NCBI GenBank assembly: GCA_003233235.1
Contig: QILF01000127.1
Location: 1 to 39,747, forward strand
From: Zetaproteobacteria bacterium
GTDB lineage: Bacteria; Pseudomonadota; Zetaproteobacteria; Mariprofundales; Mariprofundaceae
DNA: 39,747 nt
Direction of reading: 5' to 3'
Below are positions 7,100-16,113 of this stretch, piece after piece. Under the pieces are notes generated by a model, which searched no databases, was not told where the DNA came from, and was given only the letters and a program-made list of their open reading frames with translations. Every line of letters begins with the position of its first letter. Position 1 is the stretch's first letter. The position numbers and the translations under genes were made by a program.

Positions 7100-7123
7100 G
7101 GCGAGAAGTGGGTAAATGTGGGG
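7088..7123 (+). promoter_or_regulatory. MraZ binding boxes (TGGGN repeats)
   Basis: TGGGT (7088), degenerate TGGCG (7099), TGGGT (7109) and TGGGG (7119) recur every 10-11 bp on the same strand. Experimental work on MraZ in other bacteria describes TGGGN direct repeats with 5-nt spacers in front of mraZ. This suggests autoregulation of the cluster by its first gene product. Confidence 0.7.
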
Positions 7124-7181
7124 AATAGTCCCATGTAAATATCTACACAACTTTCCGTTTCGGGAGGGGGTTGGCAGGCAA

Positions 7182-7616
7182 ATGTTTCAAGGCGAACACA
7201 AAAACACCATGGACGCCAAAGGGCGCGTCAATGTTCCGGCCTCGTTCCGCGAGACGCTGCGTGCCCGTTATGGCGATGAGCAAGTGGTCGTGACACGCGA
7301 TTACGATGGTTGTCTACATGCCTATCCGCCGAAAGAATGGGATCGCAGGGTGCTTGCCAATATGCAAAAACTCGATTTCAACGATCCATGGCGTCGTTCC
7401 TACGAGCGTTTTGTTGTCAGTCCCGCCGTTACATGCGTGCCCGATAAACAGGGGCGTATTCTGTTGCCTTTGAGCCTGCGCAGCTTTGCCGACCTGGATA
7501 AGTCGGTGTTGTTTGCCGGTGGTGCCGGTCATTTCGAAATCTGGGACATTACGCGTCGAGAGGCGCAACTGGAGCAGGATCTGGTCATGCTGAGAAGCGG
7601 CCCGCCGCAGCCCTGA
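7182..7616 (+). CDS. mraZ: Transcriptional regulator MraZ
   Basis: A 144-aa SpoVT/AbrB-fold DNA-binding protein with the usual two related domains: FQGEHKNTMDAKGRVNVPASFRE near the N-terminus and CVPDKQGRILLPLSLRSFADL at about residue 85. It represses dcw operons by binding TGGGN repeats. The ORF track opens at 7116, but the family N-terminus MFQGEHKNT fixes ATG 7182, which leaves the TGGGN boxes upstream. It is the first gene of the cluster; its TGA (7614-7616) is followed at once by the GTG start of rsmH. Confidence 0.95.
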   Translation: MFQGEHKNTMDAKGRVNVPASFRETLRARYGDEQVVVTRDYDGCLHAYPPKEWDRRVLANMQKLDFNDPWRRSYERFVVSPAVTCVPDKQGRILLPLSLRSFADLDKSVLFAGGAGHFEIWDITRREAQLEQDLVMLRSGPPQP

Positions 7617-7617
7617 T

Positions 7618-8550
7618 GTGGGACGCCATGCGCCTGTCCTGCTTACGCCTTTCATTGATGCGCTCTGCACTTCGCCCGACGGGCGCTATGTCGATGCTAC
7701 TTTCGGACGTGGTGGTCACGCACGCGCGTTGCTTGAAAAACTATCACCGTCAGGACGCCTGCTTGCCCTTGACCGCGACCCGGACGCCGTGCGCGAAGGT
7801 CAGCGACTGGCTGCGCAGGATGAACGATTTTGCGTTCGGCATTGCGCGTTTGCCGAATTGGATGCAGCACTGGATGAAACTGGTTGGGACAAGGTGCATG
7901 GCATCGGTTTCGATCTTGGTGTTTCCTCACCGCAGTTGGACGATGCCGAACGTGGTTTTTCTTTCAGTCGCGACGGGCCGCTGGATATGCGTATGGATAC
8001 GGGTCACGGGCAGCCGCTTTGCGAACGGTTGGTGCGCATCAATGAGCGCGAACTGGCCGATATTATTCGCCGCTACGGCAATGAACGCTATGCCGGTCGC
8101 ATCGCGCGAGCCATTTTGCACGCACGCGATGGCGGCGACATGACACGCACGGCGCAACTTGAAAATGTGGTGTTTCACGCCATGCCGAAGAAAGCGCGTT
8201 TTGGCGGTGCGCATCCTGCTACGCGCACGTTTCAGGCGCTGCGTATGTGGGTGAACGATGAAATGGCGCAGCTTGAAGAAGGCATTAAAGCGGCCATGCA
8301 GCGTTTGCTTCCCGGTGGCCGGCTGGCGGTGATTTCATTTCATTCCGGCGAAGATCGCACGGTGCGCGACCTGATTGAAGCGGAGGTGCATGCGTGCACT
8401 TGCCCGCCGGATTTTCCGATTTGTGTTTGTGGACGGATGCCGAGCATGCGCTGGTTACAAAAGAAACCGTTGCGCGCCAATGCGGTGGAAATCGCGGAAA
8501 ATGCGCGTAGTCGCTCGGCGCTACTGCGTGTTGCCGAGAGGTTGGCGTGA
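7618..8550 (+). CDS. rsmH: 16S rRNA m4C1402 methyltransferase RsmH
   Basis: A 310-aa S-adenosylmethionine-dependent enzyme that N4-methylates C1402 in the P-site region of 16S rRNA. Seen: HAPVLLTPFIDAL at the start, the SAM loop VDATFGRGGHARALLEKL, GIGFDLGVSSPQLDDAERGFSFSRDGPLDMRMD, and LPGGRLAVISFHSGEDRTVRDLIEAEV near the C-terminus. Length is normal for the family. The start is GTG one base after the mraZ stop. The 3' end overlaps ftsL by GTGA. Confidence 0.96.
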   Translation: MGRHAPVLLTPFIDALCTSPDGRYVDATFGRGGHARALLEKLSPSGRLLALDRDPDAVREGQRLAAQDERFCVRHCAFAELDAALDETGWDKVHGIGFDLGVSSPQLDDAERGFSFSRDGPLDMRMDTGHGQPLCERLVRINERELADIIRRYGNERYAGRIARAILHARDGGDMTRTAQLENVVFHAMPKKARFGGAHPATRTFQALRMWVNDEMAQLEEGIKAAMQRLLPGGRLAVISFHSGEDRTVRDLIEAEVHACTCPPDFPICVCGRMPSMRWLQKKPLRANAVEIAENARSRSALLRVAERLA

Positions 8551-8819
8551 AAGTCGCGCCGCACCGCGTGCGTCCGTGGTTTGTGCTTGCACTGCTGGTG
8601 TCTGTTTTGGCTTGTATTCAAGTCGGTGTGGCGCATGAACGTTTGCAGGTGGTTGCAGAGCAGAGTCTTTTGCAGCGCGATGTGCGTCAGGTTGAAGATG
8701 AAATCAGCCGGATGAATATTGAGCTGGCGACGCTGATGCGCCCGGACCGCTTGCGCAAAGTGGCGGTGGAGAAATTAGGTATGCGACCACCATCCGCGAT
8801 GCAGGTGGTACACTGGTGA
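8547..8819 (+). CDS. ftsL: Cell division protein FtsL
   Basis: A 90-aa bitopic inner-membrane protein of the FtsQLB divisome subcomplex. A short basic cytoplasmic tail is followed by one membrane helix (FVLALLVSVLACIQVGVA) and a periplasmic coiled-coil (LLQRDVRQVEDEISRMNIELATL), then the RLRKVAVEKLGMRPP segment typical of FtsL. The start is GTG overlapping the rsmH stop (GTGA), and the 3' end overlaps ftsI in the same way. Identification rests on position, size and topology because FtsL sequences are poorly conserved. Confidence 0.88.
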   Translation: MKVAPHRVRPWFVLALLVSVLACIQVGVAHERLQVVAEQSLLQRDVRQVEDEISRMNIELATLMRPDRLRKVAVEKLGMRPPSAMQVVHW

Positions 8820-10693
8820 GCAAGCAGGATGTTTTCTTTCGCCGCCGCATTGAGGCGGTAACGGCATGCATTGTGCTGGCACTTGTGCTGTTGACCGTTC
8901 GCGCCGTTGATTTGCAGTGGGGGCAAGCGAATAAATTAAAACAATTGGCCGAAAATCAGCGTCAACGTCAATACACGGTGCAAGCACCGCGCGGACCGAT
9001 TGTCGATACCGACGGACGTATTCTCGCTGAAAGTATTCAAATTCCGTCGATTGCCGCAACGGGCCGCGATGTGCCGAAAGACAGAATTGGCGTCTTGGCC
9101 AACGCATTGGGCATGCCGGTTTCCGGTTTGAATAAACGCTTGGAGCATAAAGGTTTTGTTTGGCTGGCACGGCAGATTGATCCGGCCAAGGCGCGTGCCG
9201 TTGCCGAACTGGAGATTCCCGGCATTCGTCAGGAAACGGAATGGAAACGTTTTAATCCGCTTGGGCCTGCAACCGGACATTTGCTCGGTTTTGTCGGTAT
9301 CGACGGGCGCGGGCTTGAAGGTTTGGAATACAGCCAGAATAACGTACTCGTTGGTCAGTCGGGGCGTAAAAATTTACGTCGCGATGCGCGCGGGCATTCG
9401 TTACCCGGAGCGTATTGGCTGAAAAAGCCGAAAATGGGCGATAAAGTGGCGTTGTATCTGGATGCGACAATTCAGGGTATGGCTTATGCCGCGCTGGCTG
9501 AGGGAATTCGAACGCAGCACGCCAAGGGCGGGTCGGTGGTGGTGATGCGGCCACAGGATGGCGCGGTGCTGGCGATGGTTAGCTGGCCCGGGTTTAATCC
9601 GAATAATTATCGCCGTTTCAAGCCGGGGCAGTGGCGGAACAGGGCAGTGACCGATGTTTTTGAGCCGGGTTCGGTGCTAAAGCCGTTTGCCGTAGCCGCC
9701 GCATTGCAGACTGATCGTTGGAAGCGCAATTCGGTTATTTTCTGTGAAAATGGCAGTTATCGGGTTGCTGATTATGTGATTCATGATGTGCATCCTGAGG
9801 GTTGGCTGGATATGACGGGTTTGCTGGCCCGCTCCAGTAATATCTGTGCGGCCAAGGTGGCGCTGGATATTGGATCGTTGAAATTACGCAACATGCTTGA
9901 ATCTGTCGGTTTCGGGAGGCGCGCCGGTATCGGCTTAAGTGGAGAATCACCGGGTATATTACTACCGCTGGAGCGATGGGGGCCAGTTGAAACTGCCACC
10001 ATTGCTTTTGGTCAGGGAGTCGCCATCACGCCGTTGCAGCTTGCAGCGGCATTTTCAGTTTTGGCAAATGGTGGTACGCACGTTAGTCCGAAATTGATTC
10101 GCGGATTGGATGTGGAGCCGTCTTACAGGGTGATGAGTGAGCAAATCGCCCGCTCTGTGATGCGTATGCTGGTGCATGCGGCCAGTCCTGAAGGTACGGG
10201 TGCGAAGGCTGTTCCTGCCGGTTATCGGGTGGCAGGTAAAACCGGAACAGCGCAGAAACCGGGTCCGCGCGGAGGCTACGCAAAAGGTAAATTTATGGCG
10301 GTATTCGCGGGAGCTGTGCCAGCCGACGCTCCGAAACTGGTGATTGCTGTGGTGGTTGATGAGCCACAGAAAAGTATTTACGGCGGTACGGTGGCAGCGC
10401 CTATTTTCCGTAGAATTGCCGCAGCAGCACTGCCTTACCTTGGTGTTCCTCCGGAATTTTCACAGCAACAATGGCAAAATATTCCGGTGCTTGCGCATGA
10501 AAAGGCGCACATGGCAAGTGAAGGTGAGGTTCCGCAATATTATGGAAAGTCATTGCGGGAAGTGCGTCGTATGGCCTCGCAAGGCGGCTATCAGTTGCAT
10601 GTGCATGGCAGTGGCTGGGTTGTTCGTCAGAAACCGGTAGCGCTGAGCCGTATGGCTCGGGGCGATTCGCTGGAGGTGTGGCTCGATGAATGA
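8816..10693 (+). CDS. ftsI: Peptidoglycan D,D-transpeptidase FtsI (PBP3)
   Basis: A 625-aa septal transpeptidase (class B PBP) that crosslinks peptidoglycan at the division site with FtsW. An N-terminal membrane helix (TACIVLALVLLTVRAVDL) precedes the pedestal domain (RGPIVDTDGRILAES) and the penicillin-binding domain with SxxK in FEPGSVLKPF, SxN in SSNICAAK and KTG in AGKTGTAQK. The C-terminal VPQYYGKSLREVRRMASQGGYQLHVHGSGWVV segment is PASTA-like, so the protein is longer than E. coli PBP3 in that region. GTG start overlapping ftsL; the 3' end overlaps murE by 8 nt. Confidence 0.96.
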   Translation: MSKQDVFFRRRIEAVTACIVLALVLLTVRAVDLQWGQANKLKQLAENQRQRQYTVQAPRGPIVDTDGRILAESIQIPSIAATGRDVPKDRIGVLANALGMPVSGLNKRLEHKGFVWLARQIDPAKARAVAELEIPGIRQETEWKRFNPLGPATGHLLGFVGIDGRGLEGLEYSQNNVLVGQSGRKNLRRDARGHSLPGAYWLKKPKMGDKVALYLDATIQGMAYAALAEGIRTQHAKGGSVVVMRPQDGAVLAMVSWPGFNPNNYRRFKPGQWRNRAVTDVFEPGSVLKPFAVAAALQTDRWKRNSVIFCENGSYRVADYVIHDVHPEGWLDMTGLLARSSNICAAKVALDIGSLKLRNMLESVGFGRRAGIGLSGESPGILLPLERWGPVETATIAFGQGVAITPLQLAAAFSVLANGGTHVSPKLIRGLDVEPSYRVMSEQIARSVMRMLVHAASPEGTGAKAVPAGYRVAGKTGTAQKPGPRGGYAKGKFMAVFAGAVPADAPKLVIAVVVDEPQKSIYGGTVAAPIFRRIAAAALPYLGVPPEFSQQQWQNIPVLAHEKAHMASEGEVPQYYGKSLREVRRMASQGGYQLHVHGSGWVVRQKPVALSRMARGDSLEVWLDE

Positions 10694-12215
10694 TTTTTTA
10701 GCTGGCCAATTAAATCGCCCACCATGCAGATTAAGTGAATTAGCTGACGGTTTCGGTATTGCCAGTGGCGATGTCGAGGTGCGCGGCCTGAGCGACGATT
10801 CGCGCAGGATAAAAAAGGGTGATGCCTTTTTGTGTTTGCCGCGCGCCAAGGAAAAGGCGCAGATGTTTATTGAGCAGGCTGCCTCTCAGGGTGCAGGTTG
10901 CGTGATTTCAGTCGGCATGAGCGGGTTGGATGTTGCGTTGCCGTATTTGCTACTTCCGGATATGAAAGCGGCGGGTCTGTTGTTGCGGCGTTGGTTCGGA
11001 ACGGAAAACAGCAGCGTTCGTTTGTTTGGCATTACCGGAACCGATGGTAAAACAAGTGTGGCATGGATGTTGCGCGAAGCTATGCAGCGGAGTTTTGGCA
11101 AGGTGTGGAGCGTCGGCACGCTGGGCTGGATCAGGGATGACGATAAGGTGTTTGATATTGGCAATACGACACCGTCGCTGATGACCTTGCACGGGCTTTA
11201 TGCATTGGCAATGCAGGCTGGAATCGCGGCAGTGGTTTGCGAGGTTTCCTCGCACGGTATCGCCCAGCAGCGTATTGCCGGATTGCCATTTTCACACGCG
11301 GTGTGGACAACGTTAGGGCACGATCATTTGCAGGATCACGGTGGTTTTGAGATTTACGCGGCCATTAAAAAATCATTCGTGGATGGCGTGGCCGAAAGTG
11401 GCGGATGTGTGGTCGGAAATGGCGACGACGCGGGCGTTTTTGCGCGTTTGCCGGAGGCTGCTTTGAGATTCGGGCGCGGTTTGTTTCGTGACGGATTGAA
11501 TCTGGCCTGGGAGCAGGAATTACCGGGCATGCTGCGTTTGCGTCGGTCTGATGGGCCGGCGGTTACGGCGGCGGCGAATGACGAAGTGTGTATTCGCAAC
11601 ATCCCGGTCGGTGATTTTCATGCGGCGAATATGGCTTGCGTGGCCTTGTTACTTCTGCAAACAGGTGTCTCATTGCATGAATTGCCTGAACATTTAGAGG
11701 GGATAAGCGCTCCGCCGGGTCGCATGCAAGCGATGAATATCGGTCGTTGGCAGGTGTTTATCGACTATGCGCATACGCCGGAAGCACTGGTTTCCGCACT
11801 TCTGGCAGCGCAAAAATTCACCGAGCAGCGATTGATTGTAGTTTTCGGTTGCGGTGGCGAACGGGATCGTGAAAAAAGACCGCAAATGGGCGAGATTGCA
11901 ACGCGTTTAGCCGATGTGGTGTGGTTGACTTCCGATAATCCGCGCGGTGAATTGCCCGAGGTAATTGCTTCGGAAATCGAATCCGGTATTCCGCGTCCTT
12001 ACCCTGCGGAAGTGCATCTTGAACTGGACCGTGCAGCAGCCATCGCCGCTGCTATTGACGATTTGCAACTTGGTGATGTGCTGCTGATTGTCGGTAAAGG
12101 GCATGAATCGTATATGGATGTATGTGGTCAGCGGCTTCCGTGGAGCGATACTGAACAAGCAGCGCAGGCGCTGCATGAAAAATCCGATTTAACGGAATTC
12201 AGGGCATGCGCATGA
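10686..12215 (+). CDS. murE: UDP-MurNAc-L-Ala-D-Glu:meso-diaminopimelate ligase MurE
   Basis: A 509-aa cytosolic ATP-dependent Mur ligase adding the third residue of the stem peptide. Domains in order: UDP-binding N-terminal part (GLSDDSRRIKKGDAFLCLP), central ATPase with TGTDGKTSVAWML, and a C-terminal domain with FIDYAHTPEAL, FGCGGERDREKRPQMGEIA and the DNPRGE box. DNPR is the family's marker for meso-diaminopimelate as substrate, which indicates DAP-type peptidoglycan. It overlaps ftsI by 8 nt and murF by an ATGA junction. Confidence 0.96.
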   Translation: MNDFLAGQLNRPPCRLSELADGFGIASGDVEVRGLSDDSRRIKKGDAFLCLPRAKEKAQMFIEQAASQGAGCVISVGMSGLDVALPYLLLPDMKAAGLLLRRWFGTENSSVRLFGITGTDGKTSVAWMLREAMQRSFGKVWSVGTLGWIRDDDKVFDIGNTTPSLMTLHGLYALAMQAGIAAVVCEVSSHGIAQQRIAGLPFSHAVWTTLGHDHLQDHGGFEIYAAIKKSFVDGVAESGGCVVGNGDDAGVFARLPEAALRFGRGLFRDGLNLAWEQELPGMLRLRRSDGPAVTAAANDEVCIRNIPVGDFHAANMACVALLLLQTGVSLHELPEHLEGISAPPGRMQAMNIGRWQVFIDYAHTPEALVSALLAAQKFTEQRLIVVFGCGGERDREKRPQMGEIATRLADVVWLTSDNPRGELPEVIASEIESGIPRPYPAEVHLELDRAAAIAAAIDDLQLGDVLLIVGKGHESYMDVCGQRLPWSDTEQAAQALHEKSDLTEFRACA

Positions 12216-13698
12216 GCAGTGCTGACATGCAATCCTGCACCGCTGGTCGCTGGCACGGTGTGCCGCCGCAGATGATTGGCGGTGTGAGCACGGATACGCG
12301 CCACTTACATTGCGGTGATGCCTTTGTGGCATTGCGCGGGCCGAATTTCAACGGACATGCTTTTGCCGAAGACGCGATACAAGCTGGCGCAACAACGCTG
12401 ATCGGGGATTTAGAAGGTGTGCAAAGCTGGCAGGACATCGACGTGCCACAACTGGAAGTGGCGGATACGTTGCAGGCTTATGGTGATATAGCCGGAAAAT
12501 GGCGGGCGAAAATCCCGGCCAAAGTGGTGGCGATTACCGGTTCTTACGGAAAAACAACCTTACGTTCGATGCTGGAGCATGTGTTGAATAGGCATGGCGT
12601 GCGGGTTGCCGCGACGCACGCAAATAACAATAACCTGGTTGGTGTGCCGCAAACCTTGCTGGCAATCGACGAGCAGGCCGAGGTGGCGCTGGTGGAGTGC
12701 GGCATCAGCGAACGCGGCGAAATGTGTCGTTTGGCGGCGATGGTTCGACCTGATGTGGCGGTGATTACCGGCGTGGCGGAAGCACATGCGGAAGGGCTGG
12801 GTGGTATTGTTGAAGTGGCTAGCGAAAAGGCGATTCTGCTGGATTACATGACAAATGAAGCTTGTGCAGTGCTTGGTGATGGTGTTGCGGGCCTGTTGAG
12901 AGATACGGGTCTATTGAGCGACACGAACCGAAATACGGTAATTTTGGATATGGAATCGGATGCTGATTCCATCGTGAAATGGCAGATGAGCGGACGTATG
13001 GTGACGTTAATTCGAGGTACTGAAGAGCCACTTGCAAAAGTCGTGAGCGGCGATTTACTTCCCCACTCCGGCGCGATTTTGAGTTGTAATTTCGGCAAAT
13101 GGAACCACCATTCACTTGCAACTCATCCACCCAGACTTTTGCAAGTGGCTCTGAATACGCTGAATTTCAGATGCCTCTCCCCGCCAGTCACTGGGCACAG
13201 GATGCGGCGATTGCCGCAACAGTGCTGGGCCGGATTGGTGTCGGGTCGTTACAATCTATTGCTGAAGCGTTGGGCGTTTGGCAGCCGGTGAATGGTCGCA
13301 TGCATCAGTTGAACGGCACGAATGCTTGCACCATTCTGGATGATAGTTACAACGCCAACCCTGCTTCGATGGCGGCGGCATTGAACACCCTGCGCCAGAT
13401 GCCGGGTCGGCGTATCGCGGTATTGGGCGATATGGCGGAGCTGGGTGCGGAAACGGTACGTTTGCATGCGGAAGTAGATGTTTCGGAAATTGAACTGGTG
13501 ATTGCTGTCGGTGAGCAGATACGTGTGCTGGCGACGTTGCAGGCTGATATTTGTCCGGTGAACGATGCAGAACAGGCGTTGTCGATGTTGCGTGATTTGC
13601 AATTGGGAAGAAATGACGTGCTGCTCGTCAAAGGTAGTCGCTGCATGCATATGGAGCGGATTGTGAATGGACTGACGGGAGGTGGCGATGCTGTATAA
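12212..13698 (+). pseudogene. murF: murF (UDP-MurNAc-tripeptide:D-Ala-D-Ala ligase) interrupted by a 127-bp mobile element
   Basis: The only murF in this window is split into two frames. The first part (to 13024) has the N-terminal domain (VSTDTRHLHCGDAFVALRG), the P-loop ITGSYGKTTLRSML (Tyr where Asn is common), THANNNNLVGVPQTLL and VECGISERGEM. The second part (from 13153) has AEFQMPLPASHWAQDAAIAATV and the C-terminal domain (ILDDSYNANPASMAAAL, RIAVLGDMAELG). Between them is family-1 element copy C with a TGAA duplication. The first frame runs through the element and ends at 13291, out of phase. Deleting 131 bp rejoins GTE-YAEFQMP in frame and gives about 451 aa, the normal length. ATG 12212 (ATGA with murE, AGGG 7 nt upstream) is preferred to 12206. 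MurF is normally essential, so see the findings. Confidence 0.9.
13025..13151. mobile_element. MITE-like family-1 copy C (127 bp) inside murF
   Basis: GAGCCACTTGCAAAAGTC at 13025 and GACTTTTGCAAGTGGCTC ending at 13151 are exact 18-bp inverted repeats, flanked by TGAA at 13021-13024 and 13152-13155. Compared with copy B it lacks about 35 bp of the right inner arm, so the inner hairpin is lost. Perfect ends and an intact target duplication indicate a recent insertion. It is free of stop codons in the first-half murF frame. Confidence 0.93.
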
Positions 13699-14758
13699 CC
13701 TGCTATTTCCGTTGGCCGATCAATATCCCGTATTCAATCTGTTCCAGTATATCACTTTTCGAACGGTATATGCGCTGATTACGGCGTTGGTGTTGTGCTG
13801 GATTCTCGGGCCGGCATTTATTCGCCGCATGAAGCGTTATCAGGTCAAAGGTCAGCCGATTCGTCAGGACGGACCCGCCTCGCATCTGGCCAAAGCCGGA
13901 ACGCCGACCATGGGTGGCACGTTGATTTTGCTGGTATTGAGCATTTCAACCCTGTTATGGGCTGATGTCACCAATGCCTTTATCTGGTTGGCTTTGTTTG
14001 TAACGCTCGGTTACGGTTTTATCGGCTGGTATGATGATTACCTGAAAATCATTCGCGGAAATCCCAAAGGTCTGGCAGGTCGCTGGAAGTTGATTTTGCA
14101 AATATTGATTGGTACAGCCGCTGCAATCGGACTGATGCAGTTGACCGAGCCGATGGTTGATATTCCTTTTTTCAAAACGCAGTGGCACATGGGCATATGG
14201 TATGTGCCGTTTGTTGTGTTTGTTCTGGTCGGCAGTTCCAATGCCGTCAATCTGACCGATGGTTTGGACGGGCTGGCAGTGACACCGACCTTTATGGTGG
14301 CGATTGCGCTGGCGGTGATTGTGTACGTTGCCGGTAATGCACACTTTTCCGCATATCTGCTGATTCCGTATGTGCCGGGTGTCGGCGAACTGGCGATATT
14401 TTGCGGCGCGATGGTTGGCGCATGTCTCGGATTTTTGTGGTTCAACACCTATCCGGCTCAGGTGTTTATGGGCGATGTCGGTGCGTTATCGTTAGGCGGA
14501 GCGCTTGGTTTTGTGGCCAGTGCGGTTCATCAGCAGTTCCTGCTGGCGATTGCCGGTGGTTTGTTTGTGCTCGAAGCGGTGAGTGTCATGGTGCAGGTGG
14601 CATCATTCAAATTAACCGGCAAGCGGGTGTTTCGTATGGCTCCGATTCACCACCATTTTGAACTTAAAGGTTGGCCGGAGCCGAAGGTTATCGTTCGTTT
14701 CTGGATTATCTCACTGCTATTGGCGCTGGTGGCTTTGTCCACTCTGAAATTGCGATGA
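13688..14758 (+). CDS. mraY: Phospho-MurNAc-pentapeptide transferase MraY
   Basis: A 356-aa polytopic inner-membrane enzyme that makes lipid I from UDP-MurNAc-pentapeptide and undecaprenyl phosphate. Seen: [31 protein letters not shown] with the conserved aspartates, [13 protein letters not shown] with the Mg-binding Asp, [15 protein letters not shown], and the [24 protein letters not shown] ending. About ten hydrophobic helices. GGGAGG just upstream supports ATG 13688 rather than GTG 13682. The start lies inside the murF 3' end, so normal translation would be coupled to murF; with murF frameshifted the ribosome from upstream stops about 390 nt earlier. Confidence 0.96.
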   Translation: MLYNLLFPLADQYPVFNLFQYITFRTVYALITALVLCWILGPAFIRRMKRYQVKGQPIRQDGPASHLAKAGTPTMGGTLILLVLSISTLLWADVTNAFIWLALFVTLGYGFIGWYDDYLKIIRGNPKGLAGRWKLILQILIGTAAAIGLMQLTEPMVDIPFFKTQWHMGIWYVPFVVFVLVGSSNAVNLTDGLDGLAVTPTFMVAIALAVIVYVAGNAHFSAYLLIPYVPGVGELAIFCGAMVGACLGFLWFNTYPAQVFMGDVGALSLGGALGFVASAVHQQFLLAIAGGLFVLEAVSVMVQVASFKLTGKRVFRMAPIHHHFELKGWPEPKVIVRFWIISLLLALVALSTLKLR

Positions 14759-16113
14759 TAACGATTAGAAAGAACGATCCCGAGGTGGGCATTATCGGCA
14801 TGGGTCAAACAGGTTGCTCGGTGGCACGTTTCTTCGATGCGCGCGGCGTGGCATATGTCGCTTTTGATGAATTTTTAAAGACCTTGCCGGAAGATATTCG
14901 CGGCGTATTGCGCAGTGGCCCGTTGAAAGCGAAGGTTTTAAGTAAATTCAAACGTATCATCGTCAGTCCGGGCATTGCCTGGCATCACCCGGCACTTGTG
15001 GCAATACGCGAAAACGATGTGCAGCTATTGGGCGATCTTGATATATTTCGCGAACATTTTTCCGGTGATTTGTTGGCTGTTACCGGAACCAACGGCAAAA
15101 GCACGGTGGTGCATTTGATGGGGCAGCTACTCGAAGTACTTTCCGGCGGCGTTGACATTGGTGGCAATATCGGTATTCCGATGCTCGACATGTTGGGTAA
15201 AAGTGACGTGTCACCGCGCACTGTTCTGGAGCTTTCGAGTTTTCAACTTGAGCGTTGCCAGTATATTCATCCGCGTTGGGCAGCACTGCTTAACGTACAG
15301 CCCGATCATGTCGATATGCATGCCGATATGCATGCCTATGAAGCGGCTAAACTGCGTCTTTTCGCCCGCCAGGGCGATGGCGATACAGCGATGCTGCCTT
15401 GCGAAGGCGGTCGGGATGCTTTAGCGGCGGATTTGCAGCAGCGCGGCGTGCGAGTACGGCGTTTCGGCAAAGTGACGGATGCGCAACAGGTGGATGCCGG
15501 TGTACTTGGCGGTTCCGGGCAGGAGATTTTCTGGACGGCTGATGACGGGTTGCATCAGGTGGCAATCAATCAGGTGATGGTGCGCGGCGAACATCAGCAT
15601 ATTAATCTGGCGATAGCGGCGCAAGCGGCTGCCGATTTCGGTGTGTCGTCAGTCGTAATCAGAGAGTTACTAACGGCATTTCGCGGTTTGGACCATCGCT
15701 TGCGTTATGTCGGAAATTGTGCGGGAAAACCATGGTACGACGATTCAAAGGCCACCAATCCTGATGCTGCGATAGCGGCATTGAATTCCTTTGAACACGT
15801 CATATGGGTTTGCGGTGGTCTGACCAAGGGTGTCGATCTGATGCCGATGTTGCCGACGGTGCGGAAACGCGTGGCACAGGCGTTTATTATCGGGACTAAC
15901 GTCCAGCCTTTCACTGCATTGCTTGAGAAATCGGGCATTCCTTATCGAGTGGTGACACACATGCAGGATGCCGTGGTACAGGCGGCAGAAGTGAATATGC
16001 AATTACCGGTACTGCTTAGTCCGGCAGCGGCAAGTATGGATCAGTTCACCAATTACGCGGAGCGCGGGCGCAGCTTTACGCAGGTTGTCGCGACGCTGGA
16101 GAAAGCGGCATGA
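14755..16113 (+). CDS. murD: UDP-MurNAc-L-alanine:D-glutamate ligase MurD
   Basis: A 452-aa Mur ligase adding D-Glu to UDP-MurNAc-L-Ala in the cytosol. An N-terminal Rossmann-like part ([16 protein letters not shown]) is followed by the ATPase loop [19 protein letters not shown], then [30 protein letters not shown], and the C-terminal [26 protein letters not shown] and [19 protein letters not shown]. The track ORF opens at 14671 inside mraY; ATG 14755 overlaps the mraY TGA (ATGA) and gives the family length. The 3' end overlaps ftsW by ATGA. Confidence 0.95.
   Translation: MITIRKNDPEVGIIGMGQTGCSVARFFDARGVAYVAFDEFLKTLPEDIRGVLRSGPLKAKVLSKFKRIIVSPGIAWHHPALVAIRENDVQLLGDLDIFREHFSGDLLAVTGTNGKSTVVHLMGQLLEVLSGGVDIGGNIGIPMLDMLGKSDVSPRTVLELSSFQLERCQYIHPRWAALLNVQPDHVDMHADMHAYEAAKLRLFARQGDGDTAMLPCEGGRDALAADLQQRGVRVRRFGKVTDAQQVDAGVLGGSGQEIFWTADDGLHQVAINQVMVRGEHQHINLAIAAQAAADFGVSSVVIRELLTAFRGLDHRLRYVGNCAGKPWYDDSKATNPDAAIAALNSFEHVIWVCGGLTKGVDLMPMLPTVRKRVAQAFIIGTNVQPFTALLEKSGIPYRVVTHMQDAVVQAAEVNMQLPVLLSPAAASMDQFTNYAERGRSFTQVVATLEKAA

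Noticed and set aside
13025-13291. Extended C-terminus of the first murF frame as a genuine novel MurF domain
   Set aside because: The added residues are the translated mobile element followed by an out-of-frame reading of real murF sequence; the true continuation is clear in the other frame.
13099-13698. 199-aa ORF as an independent gene
   Set aside because: From 13153 on it is the C-terminal half of MurF; its first 18 codons are mobile element. It may be translated, but it is not a separate gene by descent.
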